From Bacteroidales bacterium (GTDB lineage: Bacteria > Bacteroidota > Bacteroidia > Bacteroidales > Tenuifilaceae): a stretch of 37,414 bases of DNA. The stretch's first letter is position 1; each line of letters starts with the position of its first letter. The stretch is from positions 1-37,414 of the forward strand of contig JAQVYY010000036.1 in NCBI GenBank assembly GCA_028708425.1. Reading direction: 5' to 3'. The notes under the pieces are model-generated. The model was given only the letters and a program-made list of their open reading frames with translations, ran no database searches and was not told the origin of the DNA. Shown one piece after another: positions 18,163 to 26,677 of this stretch. A program made the position numbers and the translations under genes.

Positions 18163-19011
18163 CTAACCTTGATACAAATTATGCGCCTTATTCACAACCT
18201 TATTAGTAAACGTACTGGCTACATTTTGGTTAAAAAAAGAAATTATCCCATCAAGCATTACTGCCTGCGCTATACTTGTGCTCGAATGCCTGTAAATTAC
18301 ATTTGCCAAAAGTTTTAGCTGATTTTGATTTACAATAAGCACCTGAATAGGATCAATATCACCGAACTTAACCACAGCTTCAACCCTTTTTAGCTCGTTT
18401 AGGTTAGCGGCAATATTTTCTTTAAGTTGATGGTATGCATTTGACGCAGGAGTACTCCTACGGCTAACAATCCCAACAACCTCCATAGTAGCTGGGTTAA
18501 CTATTGGAGAACCACTATTACCATGGGCAACCTGCCCATCGAATTGCAAAAACCGAATACCATTTCTATCAGCAAAAACCGAAGATATAATTCCAGATTT
18601 AAGCGACAAGTTTGAGTACCCACAGCTAAATCCTAAGGATGCAACTGACGATCCAATAGATAAGCTCCGTTGCTCACTTAGAGCTAAACCTGGAATATTT
18701 TTGAATTCCGAAAAATCAATATTGAATACCGCATAGTGACCACTATCCTGTACAACCCCTATTCGAAGCTCTTGCGTAAACTCGGCATATGGTATTTTCA
18801 TTGATGCGCTGAGGGTATTAGCATCAAAATCAACAAATTTAATTTGAACCTTATGCGCTTTCCCTATACAAAATGCTTGCTGGCTAGTAACAAGAAAACT
18901 TCCTACCTTAAATCCAGAAAGAGTATCAACACAAACCCCTCTCTCATTCAAAAAATTAAGCTGACAAACCGAAGCATGACATGATTTCCAAACATTAGTT
19001 AACATAAGCAT
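18163..19011 (-). CDS. Trypsin-like (S1/HtrA-fold) protein with an atypical triad
   Basis: 282 residues. The order of elements fits a chymotrypsin fold: VGSFLVTSQQAFCIGKAHKV (His53 in the AHxV position), DSGHYAVFNIDF (the position of the triad Asp appears to be His92), and QVAHGNSGSPIVNPATMEVVGIVSRR (Ser166 in GNSGSP). Two of the three catalytic residues are visible and the Asp is replaced, so activity is uncertain. There is no clear signal peptide or PDZ domain; the C-terminal 90 residues are helical. The N-terminal part has several Cys residues. It may be an intracellular protease, a degenerate protease or a binding domain. It precedes a terminator and follows a small membrane peptide gene. 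Confidence 0.75.
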   Translation of the reverse strand: MLMLTNVWKSCHASVCQLNFLNERGVCVDTLSGFKVGSFLVTSQQAFCIGKAHKVQIKFVDFDANTLSASMKIPYAEFTQELRIGVVQDSGHYAVFNIDFSEFKNIPGLALSEQRSLSIGSSVASLGFSCGYSNLSLKSGIISSVFADRNGIRFLQFDGQVAHGNSGSPIVNPATMEVVGIVSRRSTPASNAYHQLKENIAANLNELKRVEAVVKFGDIDPIQVLIVNQNQLKLLANVIYRHSSTSIAQAVMLDGIISFFNQNVASTFTNKVVNKAHNLYQG

Positions 19012-19062
19012 GAGATTTTAAAGGGTTACTAAAAAGTATCTTAATAAAACTTAAGGGTACTC

Positions 19063-19182
19063 CTAAAACGAGCTAATAATTGTAAATACAAATAGCATGG
19101 TTACAAGAAAGAATATTACAAAAACCCCAATATCTACCGTAATACGGTTTAAATTCGATTTAAAGGAATGTTCTTTTTTCAT
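19063..19182 (-). CDS. Small single-pass membrane protein (39 residues)
   Basis: Open frame from ATG at 19182 to TAG at 19063. The translation begins MKKEHSFKSNLNRITVDIG and continues with one strongly hydrophobic segment (about residues 17-36, VDIGVFVIFFLVTMLFVFTI). A basic N-terminus followed by a single helix suggests an inner-membrane protein with its N-terminus in the cytosol. It starts a possible two-gene minus-strand unit, its stop lying 51 bases before the start of the trypsin-fold gene. I recognise no family. Small hydrophobic frames can arise by chance in AT-rich DNA, so this is moderate support only. Confidence 0.5.
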   Translation of the reverse strand: MKKEHSFKSNLNRITVDIGVFVIFFLVTMLFVFTIISSF

Positions 19183-19493
19183 CTGTCTATTTTTTTAGTT
19201 TTATATAGGTAAAAATGGTGCATCCAAGGGATAGCAATCTCGTTCGAGGTAACGTTATTATCATGGATGGCTCATAATAACCAAGGGTATCTTTAATACA
19301 TTAAAATAATGTCTTTAAAACATCAATCTTTTTATCTGATACAAAATTATGGTAAGTATTCAGTATATTTGGATGGTCAAAACTGCCATTTTATTAAAAC
19401 GGCTTTAAAAGAGCAAAGCTGACCAGAATACACCGTACAACAATTTAATAATCAAGGTTCTCTACAATTTCTAATTGGTAATGTGTCAAAAAA
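19183..19493. other. Intergenic region with a dyad
   Basis: AT-rich spacer between the divergent small membrane gene and the NTPase gene. It holds an 8-bp inverted repeat, GTTATTAT / ATAATAAC at 19254-19281, with a 12-base loop that could be an operator or hairpin. No further gene seen. Confidence 0.4.
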
Positions 19494-22001
19494 ATGATAC
19501 AAAAACTTAAAGATTCGATTGAAAGTAAATTTGGTAACAAAATAGCGTACCAAAAAGACTGTAAAGCCTTATCAAACAGGATTTTTAATGACACATCACA
19601 GGTTATTAGCCCATCAACCTTAAGACGTTTTTTCGGTTTCCTCTCAACGAATTCTAATCCATCGAATGCCACGCTTGACATACTATCAATTTACTGCGGA
19701 TATAGCGATTGGGAAGAGTACAAAAGTAAAAACAGCAGTAATAAGTACACTAAGGAGCCAATTTTTAGCCTATGGGAAAAAGCCAACGATGCAGCCAAAA
19801 ACGCTAGCCATAAAAGCTGCAGAGCTATAAAAAATAACCAGCCGTTTGGGTTTGAAAATACCATACCCAGACAATTTGCAAATGAACGCTTCGAATCGTT
19901 CATAAACTCCAACTACGTTGCCACGCCCATAATAGGGCCAGGTAAATTCGGCAAAACAACCCTATTGGTGAACTGGTACGATGATTACACAAGCAAACCT
20001 ACAAACAGGAACAATATCGTTCTATTTATGCCAGCCCTACGCCTTGAATATTGGGTTAATACGGGCAGCTATATCGACCAATGGCTCCTATCGGAGCTAG
20101 AAGTACCCAGCTCCGAACTATTTGATACCCTTAACGCTAACGAAAAACTCGCCCCAGGAAAATTAATAGTTATAATTGATGCCCTTGACGATGTTAGCGG
20201 TAAAGGCATCAAAACGAATAAAATTTACACTGCCATTCAGCAGCTTGCCGCTAACTTTTCGGGCAATTGGTTTAAACTCATTGTATCGTCGAGAACACCC
20301 GCATGGACAGAGTTTGCAAAACAGTGCTCGCCTGCGCAAACATGGCTATACGCAAGCCACAAGAACCTGTCATCGAATCAGGCGAACATTCCACCCCTTA
20401 GGGAGTTCGAGATACAGGGCATACTGGATAATACGATTAACAAGGATACAGCCTCAAGCGTAATTATCGAGGAGATTGCGAGTGATGTGCTGCAAATAGT
20501 TTCACACCCCTACTACCTTCAACTACTAATAGATAGCTACTCGCAAAGCAACCTACATCTTATAATTAATAAAATAGATTTAGTAGTTAAATTTTTAAAA
20601 CTGCAGGTATATCAAAGTCAGCACAACGAGGAAAAGATTGACATTCTTAAAGCTATCATCAGCCTATCGCATCAAAACAAAACCTACGACTTAATTAAGA
20701 AGAACGACCTAAAAAAAATGTACCCCATTCACCTAAAACAATCGGGGAACTACTCAACAGCCTATAATCAGCTCCTATCGTTTGGGGTAATTACCGAAGA
20801 GATAATGCCAAATGAATTTGGCACATACTCGGTTCACGTAAAGATATCGCAACGCATACTTTATCGGGTACTCCTTTTGCTTACCCTTGTAGAGGATAAT
20901 AATGGTATCGATTTCAGCCTATTTAAGCTTATTGAAAGTAAATATAAAGGTTCGGCAATGAAGCCACACCTGGTAAACCTGCTTTTTGAGCTAGCCTATA
21001 ATAAAAAACTATCCGAAACGCTAAAACATTTTTTCTCCCTATCGGACAGCACCCTTGAAAAGGTATTTACCTACCCCTATATTCACAATACCCTTTCGCG
21101 AGAGGAGCTAATGCGAAAAGAACTAATTCCATACTACGCAGGTAATAGCAAGGCGCGCAAGTTTTTATTCGAGAAGACTGTAAATTTAAACACCATTGCA
21201 AACAGCTCGCGGCTACTATACTTAAACTATTTACAGAATTCAACTTCTGAGAAAGATGTTTTTATGGGCAAAACCCTTCTGTACGCATCAAATGCTTACT
21301 GTTTTGACTTTAACTGGGTTAACCAATTTTCTGACGACTTTCCTTTTTCGTGTCCAAATTTTAGCAGCTCTCCAATAATTTCGGGACTTTGGTTCTCGTG
21401 TCGATTTTTTGTATTACATATAAAAAAGGAGTTGCCAAGCAGCTCCATTTATGATGATATAGAAAAATACGTAAACAGCATAGGGAATAACTGGTCGAGC
21501 GTTGATAGGCACAACTTTGAAATAGCCCTCTTTTTTGGCATGGTTAATACGAAGCAATATCGGCATATACGGGACCGATTATCGTACATTACTAGAAAAA
21601 AAGATTTGGCAACCCTTTCTCCTCAAGAAAAAACCCTTAGCATATGCTACCAACTAGCTAACTGGCAGCTTACTCGGGAGATTCGAAATATCAACATACC
21701 AACTACTAAGCAACTAATTAGCGATGCCCCTCCTTGGGCTAGCTACCAAACCTCCATAATTGAAAAAACTTGGTTAGCCATTTGCTACCTTAATCAGGGG
21801 AACACTAGCAAAGCTTACGAACACTACAAAAGGGCAATTAAAATTAGCAGTATATACGGTTATACACTTTTTGAAGTAAGGCTACTACTATCGTTAGCAA
21901 AAGTTCTAGAATCGGTCGGAGAGCACGAGAAGGCGGAAGAATGCGTTAGCCTCTCGCATAGCTTAGGCAATAATAGCAACATTGATTTCGACTTACTGTA
22001 G
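19494..22001 (+). CDS. STAND-type P-loop NTPase with N-terminal helical domain and TPR-like tail
   Basis: 835 residues. The N-terminal 90 residues (ISPSTLRRFFGFLSTNSNPS, then LDILSIYCGYSDWEEY) form a helix-turn-helix-like module that I recall from Bacteroidota NTPases and regulators. The NTPase domain follows: Walker A GPGKFGKTTLL near residue 145, Walker B KLIVIIDALDD near 225 and a sensor-like LIVSSRTPAW near 265. A winged-helix or helical region (330-450) and a long helical tail ending in TPR-like sequence (ICYLNQGNTSKAYEHYKRAI) complete the protein. STAND proteins act as signal-triggered switches in regulation, cell death or phage defence. No effector domain or defence partner gene is seen, so function is open. 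It overlaps the convergent kinase gene by 9 bases. Confidence 0.85.
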   Translation: MIQKLKDSIESKFGNKIAYQKDCKALSNRIFNDTSQVISPSTLRRFFGFLSTNSNPSNATLDILSIYCGYSDWEEYKSKNSSNKYTKEPIFSLWEKANDAAKNASHKSCRAIKNNQPFGFENTIPRQFANERFESFINSNYVATPIIGPGKFGKTTLLVNWYDDYTSKPTNRNNIVLFMPALRLEYWVNTGSYIDQWLLSELEVPSSELFDTLNANEKLAPGKLIVIIDALDDVSGKGIKTNKIYTAIQQLAANFSGNWFKLIVSSRTPAWTEFAKQCSPAQTWLYASHKNLSSNQANIPPLREFEIQGILDNTINKDTASSVIIEEIASDVLQIVSHPYYLQLLIDSYSQSNLHLIINKIDLVVKFLKLQVYQSQHNEEKIDILKAIISLSHQNKTYDLIKKNDLKKMYPIHLKQSGNYSTAYNQLLSFGVITEEIMPNEFGTYSVHVKISQRILYRVLLLLTLVEDNNGIDFSLFKLIESKYKGSAMKPHLVNLLFELAYNKKLSETLKHFFSLSDSTLEKVFTYPYIHNTLSREELMRKELIPYYAGNSKARKFLFEKTVNLNTIANSSRLLYLNYLQNSTSEKDVFMGKTLLYASNAYCFDFNWVNQFSDDFPFSCPNFSSSPIISGLWFSCRFFVLHIKKELPSSSIYDDIEKYVNSIGNNWSSVDRHNFEIALFFGMVNTKQYRHIRDRLSYITRKKDLATLSPQEKTLSICYQLANWQLTREIRNINIPTTKQLISDAPPWASYQTSIIEKTWLAICYLNQGNTSKAYEHYKRAIKISSIYGYTLFEVRLLLSLAKVLESVGEHEKAEECVSLSHSLGNNSNIDFDLL

Positions 22002-22838
22002 CTGGCTATGGAAGTCAACCAGCCCATCGATTGGGTATTGTATTATGTTGGCAACCAGAATGCTGTATTGATTAAGCACAGCGTTTAGTTGCGGAGCAAA
22101 CACCTTACCAATCGATCCCACAACCCCAATCGGGCCCGTTTTACACTCTGGATACCTAACCAAATGATTATTATACAGCTCAGTAAAAGAATTCTTTACA
22201 ATTTGCTGCATCTGGTCATATGAAATATTTTCGGCTAAAAAACTTGTGAATTTTGCCATAAATCGAGCGGGATAATCATTTGTGTATATACCATTTAATA
22301 CTGCATCAACCGAAAGGTTAAATTGGCTAGTCAGTTTCTGAGACAGCTCCGGCAAAAGTTCGCCATACGCCCATTTTCGCAACAATTCTTTCCCCATGTG
22401 GGCTCCACTACCCTCATCGCCCAATATATAGCCCAACGATGCCGTTTTACGCTGAATTTCGGTTCCAGTAAAGTACCCCACACTGGCTCCCGTACCCAGC
22501 ACAACCACAACACCCGGTGAATTACCAAAAAGGGCACGGGCTGCCCCTAGCAAATCGGTATACACTTTTATCTGCGCCTTTGGAAAAAGCTGGTGTAAGC
22601 AACCTGACACCTGCCTCCTGTTTTCGGATGAAGCGCAACCCGCACCATAAAAAAACACCTCTTTCACGCTATTATGATTAACTTTATGCTGAACAGCCCC
22701 TCGCATTGCTTTAGCATAATCCTGTAAACTAAAATGATATGGATTTAACCCTAGCGATAAAAAATCGCAACAAACCCCCTTGCTATCAATAACTTTCCAG
22801 TGCGTTTTGGTTGAACCGCTATCGGCTATAATCTTCAT
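21993..22838 (-). CDS. BadF/BadG/BcrA/BcrD-family ATPase, probable N-acetylglucosamine-type kinase
   Basis: 281 residues, typical for the family. The phosphate-1 loop is IADSGSTKTHW at residues 3-13, the phosphate-2 region is VVVLGTGASVGYF near 118-130, and LGYILGDEGSGAHMGKELL follows. These belong to the ASKHA (actin/sugar kinase) fold and are shared with eukaryotic GlcNAc kinase. A likely role is cytosolic phosphorylation of an amino sugar, possibly from cell-wall recycling; the substrate is inferred. The ATG lies 4 bases after the stop of the peptide-binding lipoprotein gene, so the two are one operon, consistent with recovery of muropeptide or peptide fragments. The 3' end overlaps the convergent NTPase gene by 9 bases. 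Confidence 0.88.
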   Translation of the reverse strand: MKIIADSGSTKTHWKVIDSKGVCCDFLSLGLNPYHFSLQDYAKAMRGAVQHKVNHNSVKEVFFYGAGCASSENRRQVSGCLHQLFPKAQIKVYTDLLGAARALFGNSPGVVVVLGTGASVGYFTGTEIQRKTASLGYILGDEGSGAHMGKELLRKWAYGELLPELSQKLTSQFNLSVDAVLNGIYTNDYPARFMAKFTSFLAENISYDQMQQIVKNSFTELYNNHLVRYPECKTGPIGVVGSIGKVFAPQLNAVLNQYSILVANIIQYPIDGLVDFHSQLQ

Positions 22839-22842
22839 AGGC

Positions 22843-24477
22843 TTATTTTTTATACACCTTTTTAAGTGTTAGCAAATTCATTGGATTCGATTTCATTCCC
22901 TCAATCTTCGGGTTTACAAACCTAACAACCTTATCGTAAAACAAGGGGATAACCGGCGCATGTGAAATCACCAACGAGTCCATATCGTTATATATTTTGG
23001 CTCGTAAAGCAAAGCTGGGTTCGTGCAGTGCTTGGGCATAAAGCGAATCGAATGTTGGGTTTGAAAAATGGGTGTAGTTGGGGCCATGGGGGCTAAAATT
23101 TTGTGTGAGAAAAAGCGAAAGGTAGTTCTCTGGATCGGCATAATCGGCCACCCAGCTTCCACGAAAAAGCATCATTTTGCCATTAGCCATCATTTCACGA
23201 AAAGCTGCACCCGGAAACACTTCAACCTCAATGGGTATACCCACCTGCGCCAGCTGATGCTGTATGTACTCCGAAATATCGAGATAATCGGCCGTTGTAC
23301 ACAGCGTTATTGGTTGCAATCCCTCGCCGTTGGGGTACCCTGCCTTGGCCAGTAGATGCCGAGAGTACTCGGGATTATAGCTAAAACCCCTTAGGGTTTT
23401 ACTCGCACCTGGCATTCCGTTGGGTACAAACCCACCGTGAGCTGCATACCCCATATTATTACGTAAATGGGCGATCATCTTTTCTCTATCGAACCCAAAT
23501 GCTAAGGCCCTACGAACATCTGGCAAACGTAATGGGCTCTGCTTTACAATATCGAGCGTAGTATCAACTAAAACGCCTAAATACTCTGTATTTAAATATG
23601 GACCAGTAATTAGTTTTACCTTATGGGCATACCTTGGATTTAAAGCGCCCGCACGGGTAAGAAGTTCGTCTTTATAGGTTGATTGTATCCCGGAAATAAA
23701 ATCGATACTTCCCATTAAAAACTCCAAAAACTCCGACTGTTTATCGGTAATAAACGAGATATTTATAGCCTCAAAATAGGGTAATCGATTCCCTTGCTCA
23801 TCAAGCTCAAAATATTTCGAATTTCGGCGACAAACGAGCTTCTCCCCCTCTTTCCAAAGCTTTAGATAAAACGGCCCAGTTCCAATTGGGTTTGCCCGAA
23901 AATCTTTACCGTAATGCTCAACCACCTCATGCGGCACAACTGACGCATAGGGCATAGATAGCAATCCCAAAAAAGCGGGGAATGGTTGGCTTAAATATAT
24001 CGTAAGAGTTGAGTCGTTTACCACTTTTAAACCATCTTGCGTATTAGGATAATCGGTATCGAGTACCGAAAAAACCCATGCCCCTGGCGATGCAATCTGC
24101 GGATTCAGTATTCGACTAAAAGAGTAAACAAAATCGCTGGCCACCACCCGCCGGCTAACCCCATTAGGGAACAGAGGCGATTCGTGAAACCAAACATCGG
24201 TTCGCAGGTTAAAGGTATACGCTAACCCATTATCGGTAGCAGACCACGAATGGGCAATACACGGCTCAAGGGTAAGCGAATCGGAAAGTTGAACCAGCCC
24301 ATTAAAAAGTTGATGAACGGGCCAAATATGCGGAAGGCTTCGGGCAAAAGCCGGATCGAGTGAGGTTATGCCTTTGCTCTCGTTGTAGCTAAAAACGAGG
24401 TTACTATCGGGCTGTTGCCGCATTTCACACCCCACAATTACTAGTGATAGTAGGGAAAGTAATAGGGTTCGCTTCAT
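22843..24477 (-). CDS. Peptide/oligopeptide ABC transporter substrate-binding lipoprotein (SBP family 5)
   Basis: 544 residues, normal for OppA/DppA-type proteins. The signal MKRTLLLSLLSLVIVGC gives lipid-modified Cys17. Family 5 features include TSLDPAFARSLPHIWPVHQL, LEPCIAHSWSATDNGLAYTF with NLRTDVWFHES, DVRRALAFGFDREKMI and WVADYADPENYLSLFL. It would bind peptides or related solutes in the periplasm and hand them to an inner-membrane permease. No permease or ATPase gene lies in the window, so those subunits must be elsewhere. It is cotranscribed with the downstream sugar kinase. The preceding 450 bases hold possible leader hairpins and repeat copy C. Confidence 0.95.
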   Translation of the reverse strand: MKRTLLLSLLSLVIVGCEMRQQPDSNLVFSYNESKGITSLDPAFARSLPHIWPVHQLFNGLVQLSDSLTLEPCIAHSWSATDNGLAYTFNLRTDVWFHESPLFPNGVSRRVVASDFVYSFSRILNPQIASPGAWVFSVLDTDYPNTQDGLKVVNDSTLTIYLSQPFPAFLGLLSMPYASVVPHEVVEHYGKDFRANPIGTGPFYLKLWKEGEKLVCRRNSKYFELDEQGNRLPYFEAINISFITDKQSEFLEFLMGSIDFISGIQSTYKDELLTRAGALNPRYAHKVKLITGPYLNTEYLGVLVDTTLDIVKQSPLRLPDVRRALAFGFDREKMIAHLRNNMGYAAHGGFVPNGMPGASKTLRGFSYNPEYSRHLLAKAGYPNGEGLQPITLCTTADYLDISEYIQHQLAQVGIPIEVEVFPGAAFREMMANGKMMLFRGSWVADYADPENYLSLFLTQNFSPHGPNYTHFSNPTFDSLYAQALHEPSFALRAKIYNDMDSLVISHAPVIPLFYDKVVRFVNPKIEGMKSNPMNLLTLKKVYKK

Positions 24478-24540
24478 TATTTAACAATTATACCCTACAA
24501 ATATACAAATTATGAAATGGGACTGATTACACAAATGAAA

Positions 24541-24680
24541 TTAACCCCAATTATTCATTCGAACAATTGCTGTCTCCAACAGCAACTAAGCCTCACGCCC
24601 AATTCTGGTACCAGAAATTGGGCTCGCTTATATTGGGGTAAACCACACTTACATTCATCTTTAACAAATTAATGCGGGTA
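24541..24680 (+). repeat. Interspersed three-hairpin repeat, copy C (small deletion in right arm)
   Basis: Starts TTAACCCCAATTATTCATTC and ends AATGCGGGTA. The right arm of hairpin 3 lacks about 9 bases (TGATGAATA in other copies). It lies 63 bases upstream of the substrate-binding gene start, reading away from that gene. Confidence 0.88.
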
Positions 24681-24723
24681 AGAAGAGAAAAGCAAAAGAC
24701 GGGTAAAAGTCTATAAACAAAGA

Positions 24724-24747
24724 AACCGGGTCTCCTCAGACCCGGTT
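24724..24747 (-). terminator. Strong hairpin, probable minus-strand terminator
   Basis: Perfect 10-bp stem AACCGGGTCT / AGACCCGGTT with CCTC loop. On the minus strand it is followed by TCTTTGTTTAT. No annotated gene ends near it, so it may end a short leader or small RNA, or attenuate the downstream transporter operon. Confidence 0.55.
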
Positions 24748-24870
24748 CCACACCCTAAAAAATTAACCTAAAAGCAACTAACCTGAAACCAATTAAAACC
24801 CTTATAAAAAATCAGGTTTTGTTACACTATCAAAACGCTAAAAGACAGTTTTTGTTTCAATTAGCTTAGT

Positions 24871-24894
24871 AAAAAAAGGGTGATATACATCACC
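24871..24894 (-). terminator. Second minus-strand terminator-like hairpin
   Basis: Stem GGTGAT / ATCACC with a 4-base loop and seven U residues on the minus strand. It lies about 40 bases downstream of a candidate minus-strand -7 element (TAACTTTG, about 24930-24937). Confidence 0.55.
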
Positions 24895-24994
24895 ATGCAA
24901 AATCTACCCTATTACTAATTGATGGTGCAAAGTTAATACCTATTTAGGAGTTCACATATTATACCCGAATAAAAAAATGATGATATAAAACAGA

Positions 24995-25041
24995 TTAAAA
25001 CCCGCACTATTCATCTTTAACAAAGATGATAAACAATGTAG
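24995..25041 (+). repeat. Fragment of the interspersed repeat (hairpin 3 only)
   Basis: TTAAAACCCGCACTATTCAT, then CTTTAACAAAGATGAT, matches the right part of the element in the same orientation as all other copies. The right arm is degenerate. The rest of the element is absent. Confidence 0.6.
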
Positions 25042-25076
25042 GTCAATACAACAATCTCATAATAAGCCACTTAAAC

Positions 25077-25111
25077 AAAAAGGTCAACCCTGCACATTGC
25101 AGAATTGACCT
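25077..25111 (-). terminator. Terminator downstream of the RRM gene
   Basis: Two-part stem AGGTCAA / TTGACCT and CTGCA / TGCAG with a small internal loop, then U-rich sequence on the minus strand. It lies about 130 bases after the RRM gene stop. Confidence 0.65.
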
Positions 25112-25237
25112 TTAATATTCTAATACGCTTAAAACTAAACGCTATTGAGATACAGTACAATTCGTTCTGAAACTAACGCTTAAAATCTTTTCAAATTTTA
25201 TTAGACACAAGTAAAAATAAGGACAAAAAGGTTATGA

Positions 25238-25558
25238 CTAGTAGTCAGATCTACGATCTGATCCTCTTCCACCACCACGGTTAAAACCACCACCTCTTTG
25301 GTTTCCTCCCCTTTCTTTTCTTTCTTCGGCTTGGTTAACTACGATAGTACGACCGTCAACCTCTGCGCCATCGAGCTCCTCAATAGCTTTACGGGCTTGT
25401 TCGTCATCGGGCATTTCAACAAATCCAAACCCTTTACTTCTTCCAGAGAACTTATCGGTGATAATTCTAACAGCCGATACTTCGCCGTACTCTTCAAAAA
25501 ATTCCTTTAACTCAGACTCTTGCAGTCTAAAAGGAAGACTTCCACAAAAAATGTTCAT
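25238..25558 (-). CDS. Glycine-rich RRM RNA-binding protein
   Basis: 106 residues. One RNA recognition motif fills residues 1-78, with RNP2 NIFCGSL at 2-8 and RNP1 KGFGFVEM near 43-50. The tail (about 80-106) is Gly/Arg-rich (GGNQRGGGFNRGGGRG) and flexible. Small RRM proteins of this kind are common in Bacteroidota, where they are thought to act as abundant RNA chaperones, sometimes cold-induced. It is monocistronic by context, with its own terminator downstream and about 470 bases of non-coding sequence upstream. Confidence 0.95.
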   Translation of the reverse strand: MNIFCGSLPFRLQESELKEFFEEYGEVSAVRIITDKFSGRSKGFGFVEMPDDEQARKAIEELDGAEVDGRTIVVNQAEERKERGGNQRGGGFNRGGGRGSDRRSDY

Positions 25559-26029
25559 GTTTAAAAATTAGATTATAAATAAATAGATAAATATGGGTCA
25601 AATGTAGTCTTTATTTCATTAGCAACACCTTATTCCTATTTTATTTTAAAGAAATAGGTAAATATTATATCTATAGCATTTACAAAACCTTATAAACATT
25701 ACAAAAGCGGACAAAAAAATATTATGAACAATCTAATGGTTTATAATCAATACTTAGCAGTATCTTTAAATTTAGGGTTTGTTTTAACCCCAATTATTCA
25801 TTCGAATAATTGGGGTCTCCGACAGCGACCAAGTCTCACAACCAATCTAGTTACCCAAAATTGGGTTCCACTATGTCGGGGTAACCCGCATTTACATTCA
25901 TCTTTAATAAGTTTGATGAATAATGCAGGTTAAATTAAAAACTGCATAATGCTATGTATGAACGCTATACTTTTCAACCAAGCAATGGCTGCATATCTAA
26001 ATTCAAAATAAATCTACAGAAGTTATTCT
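25559..26029. other. Intergenic region containing repeat copy D
   Basis: AT-rich sequence upstream of the RRM gene. Apart from the repeat at 25784-25933 I see no gene. A 69-codon plus-strand frame here runs through the repeat and is not credible. Confidence 0.5.
25784..25933 (+). repeat. Interspersed three-hairpin repeat, copy D (best preserved)
   Basis: 150 bp between TTAACCCCAATTATTCATTC and ATGAATAATGCAGGTTAA. Hairpin 1 is perfect (CCCCAATTATT / AATAATTGGGG). Hairpin 2 has an outer stem CCGACA / TGTCGG. Hairpin 3 pairs most of AACCCGCATT with the right end. It lies between the RRM gene and the methyltransferase gene. Confidence 0.92.
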
Positions 26030-26677
26030 CTACACCTTACGAATTAGCATTAACCCATCGCGTAATGGAAGCAAAACCTGTTCAAGCGAACTATCCTCGG
26101 CCACCATTCGGTTAAAATCAACCACACCTTTTGTATAGCTATCGTCGGGTTGGGGCAAAAGCACTTTCCCACCCCAAAGTACATTATCAGCAATAATGTA
26201 CCCATTTTTGGATAGCTTAGGCAAAACAACCTCTAAATACTGGGGGTATTGCCGTTTATCCGCATCAATAAGCACAAGGTCGAACTCATAATCGAGCTTA
26301 GGCACAATGTCGATGGCGCTACCTACGTGCAGGGTAATCTGTTTGTTTAAACCAGCCTTTTGAAAAAACTCTTGGGCTGTATCGCAAACCTCATCGTTTA
26401 CTTCAACAGTATGCAGATGCCCATCCGAAGTCAACCCCTTTGCAAGGCAAATTGCCGAGTAGCCGGTATATGTTCCTATTTCGAGTATGCAGGTAGGGCG
26501 CACCATTCGACTAATCATTTCGAGAAGTTTACCCTGTATGGGGCCACTTAGCATCCGAGCCTGAAGATTTGATAAATGGGTGCGCCTATTTAGCTCATAA
26601 AGTACGCTATCTTCTGGGGTTGTGTGTTTTAGTAAGTACTCCTCCATATCGTTGGAATAGTTTAAGCCAGTATCCAT
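26030..26677 (-). CDS. SAM-dependent O-methyltransferase (family 3, catechol/caffeoyl-CoA OMT type)
   Basis: 215 residues, normal length. The SAM-binding motif I is CILEIGTYTGYSAICLA near residues 64-80, followed by an acidic residue at HTVEVND. Motif IV is DLVLIDADKRQYPQY near 133-147, and GYIIADNVLWGGKV carries metal-binding Asp/Asn positions. The family uses a divalent metal and SAM to methylate vicinal hydroxyls on small molecules; the substrate is unknown. Its ATG directly abuts the stop of the M16 peptidase gene, so the two are translationally linked, a pairing I recall from other Bacteroidota. Confidence 0.94.
   Translation of the reverse strand: MDTGLNYSNDMEEYLLKHTTPEDSVLYELNRRTHLSNLQARMLSGPIQGKLLEMISRMVRPTCILEIGTYTGYSAICLAKGLTSDGHLHTVEVNDEVCDTAQEFFQKAGLNKQITLHVGSAIDIVPKLDYEFDLVLIDADKRQYPQYLEVVLPKLSKNGYIIADNVLWGGKVLLPQPDDSYTKGVVDFNRMVAEDSSLEQVLLPLRDGLMLIRKV

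Noticed and set aside
24541-25933. The repeats as a CRISPR array
   Set aside because: Units are about 150 bp, separated by hundreds to thousands of bases with genes between them, and there are no cas genes.
25724-25933. 69-codon plus-strand frame
   Set aside because: Most of it is repeat copy D and the frame is not kept in the other copies.
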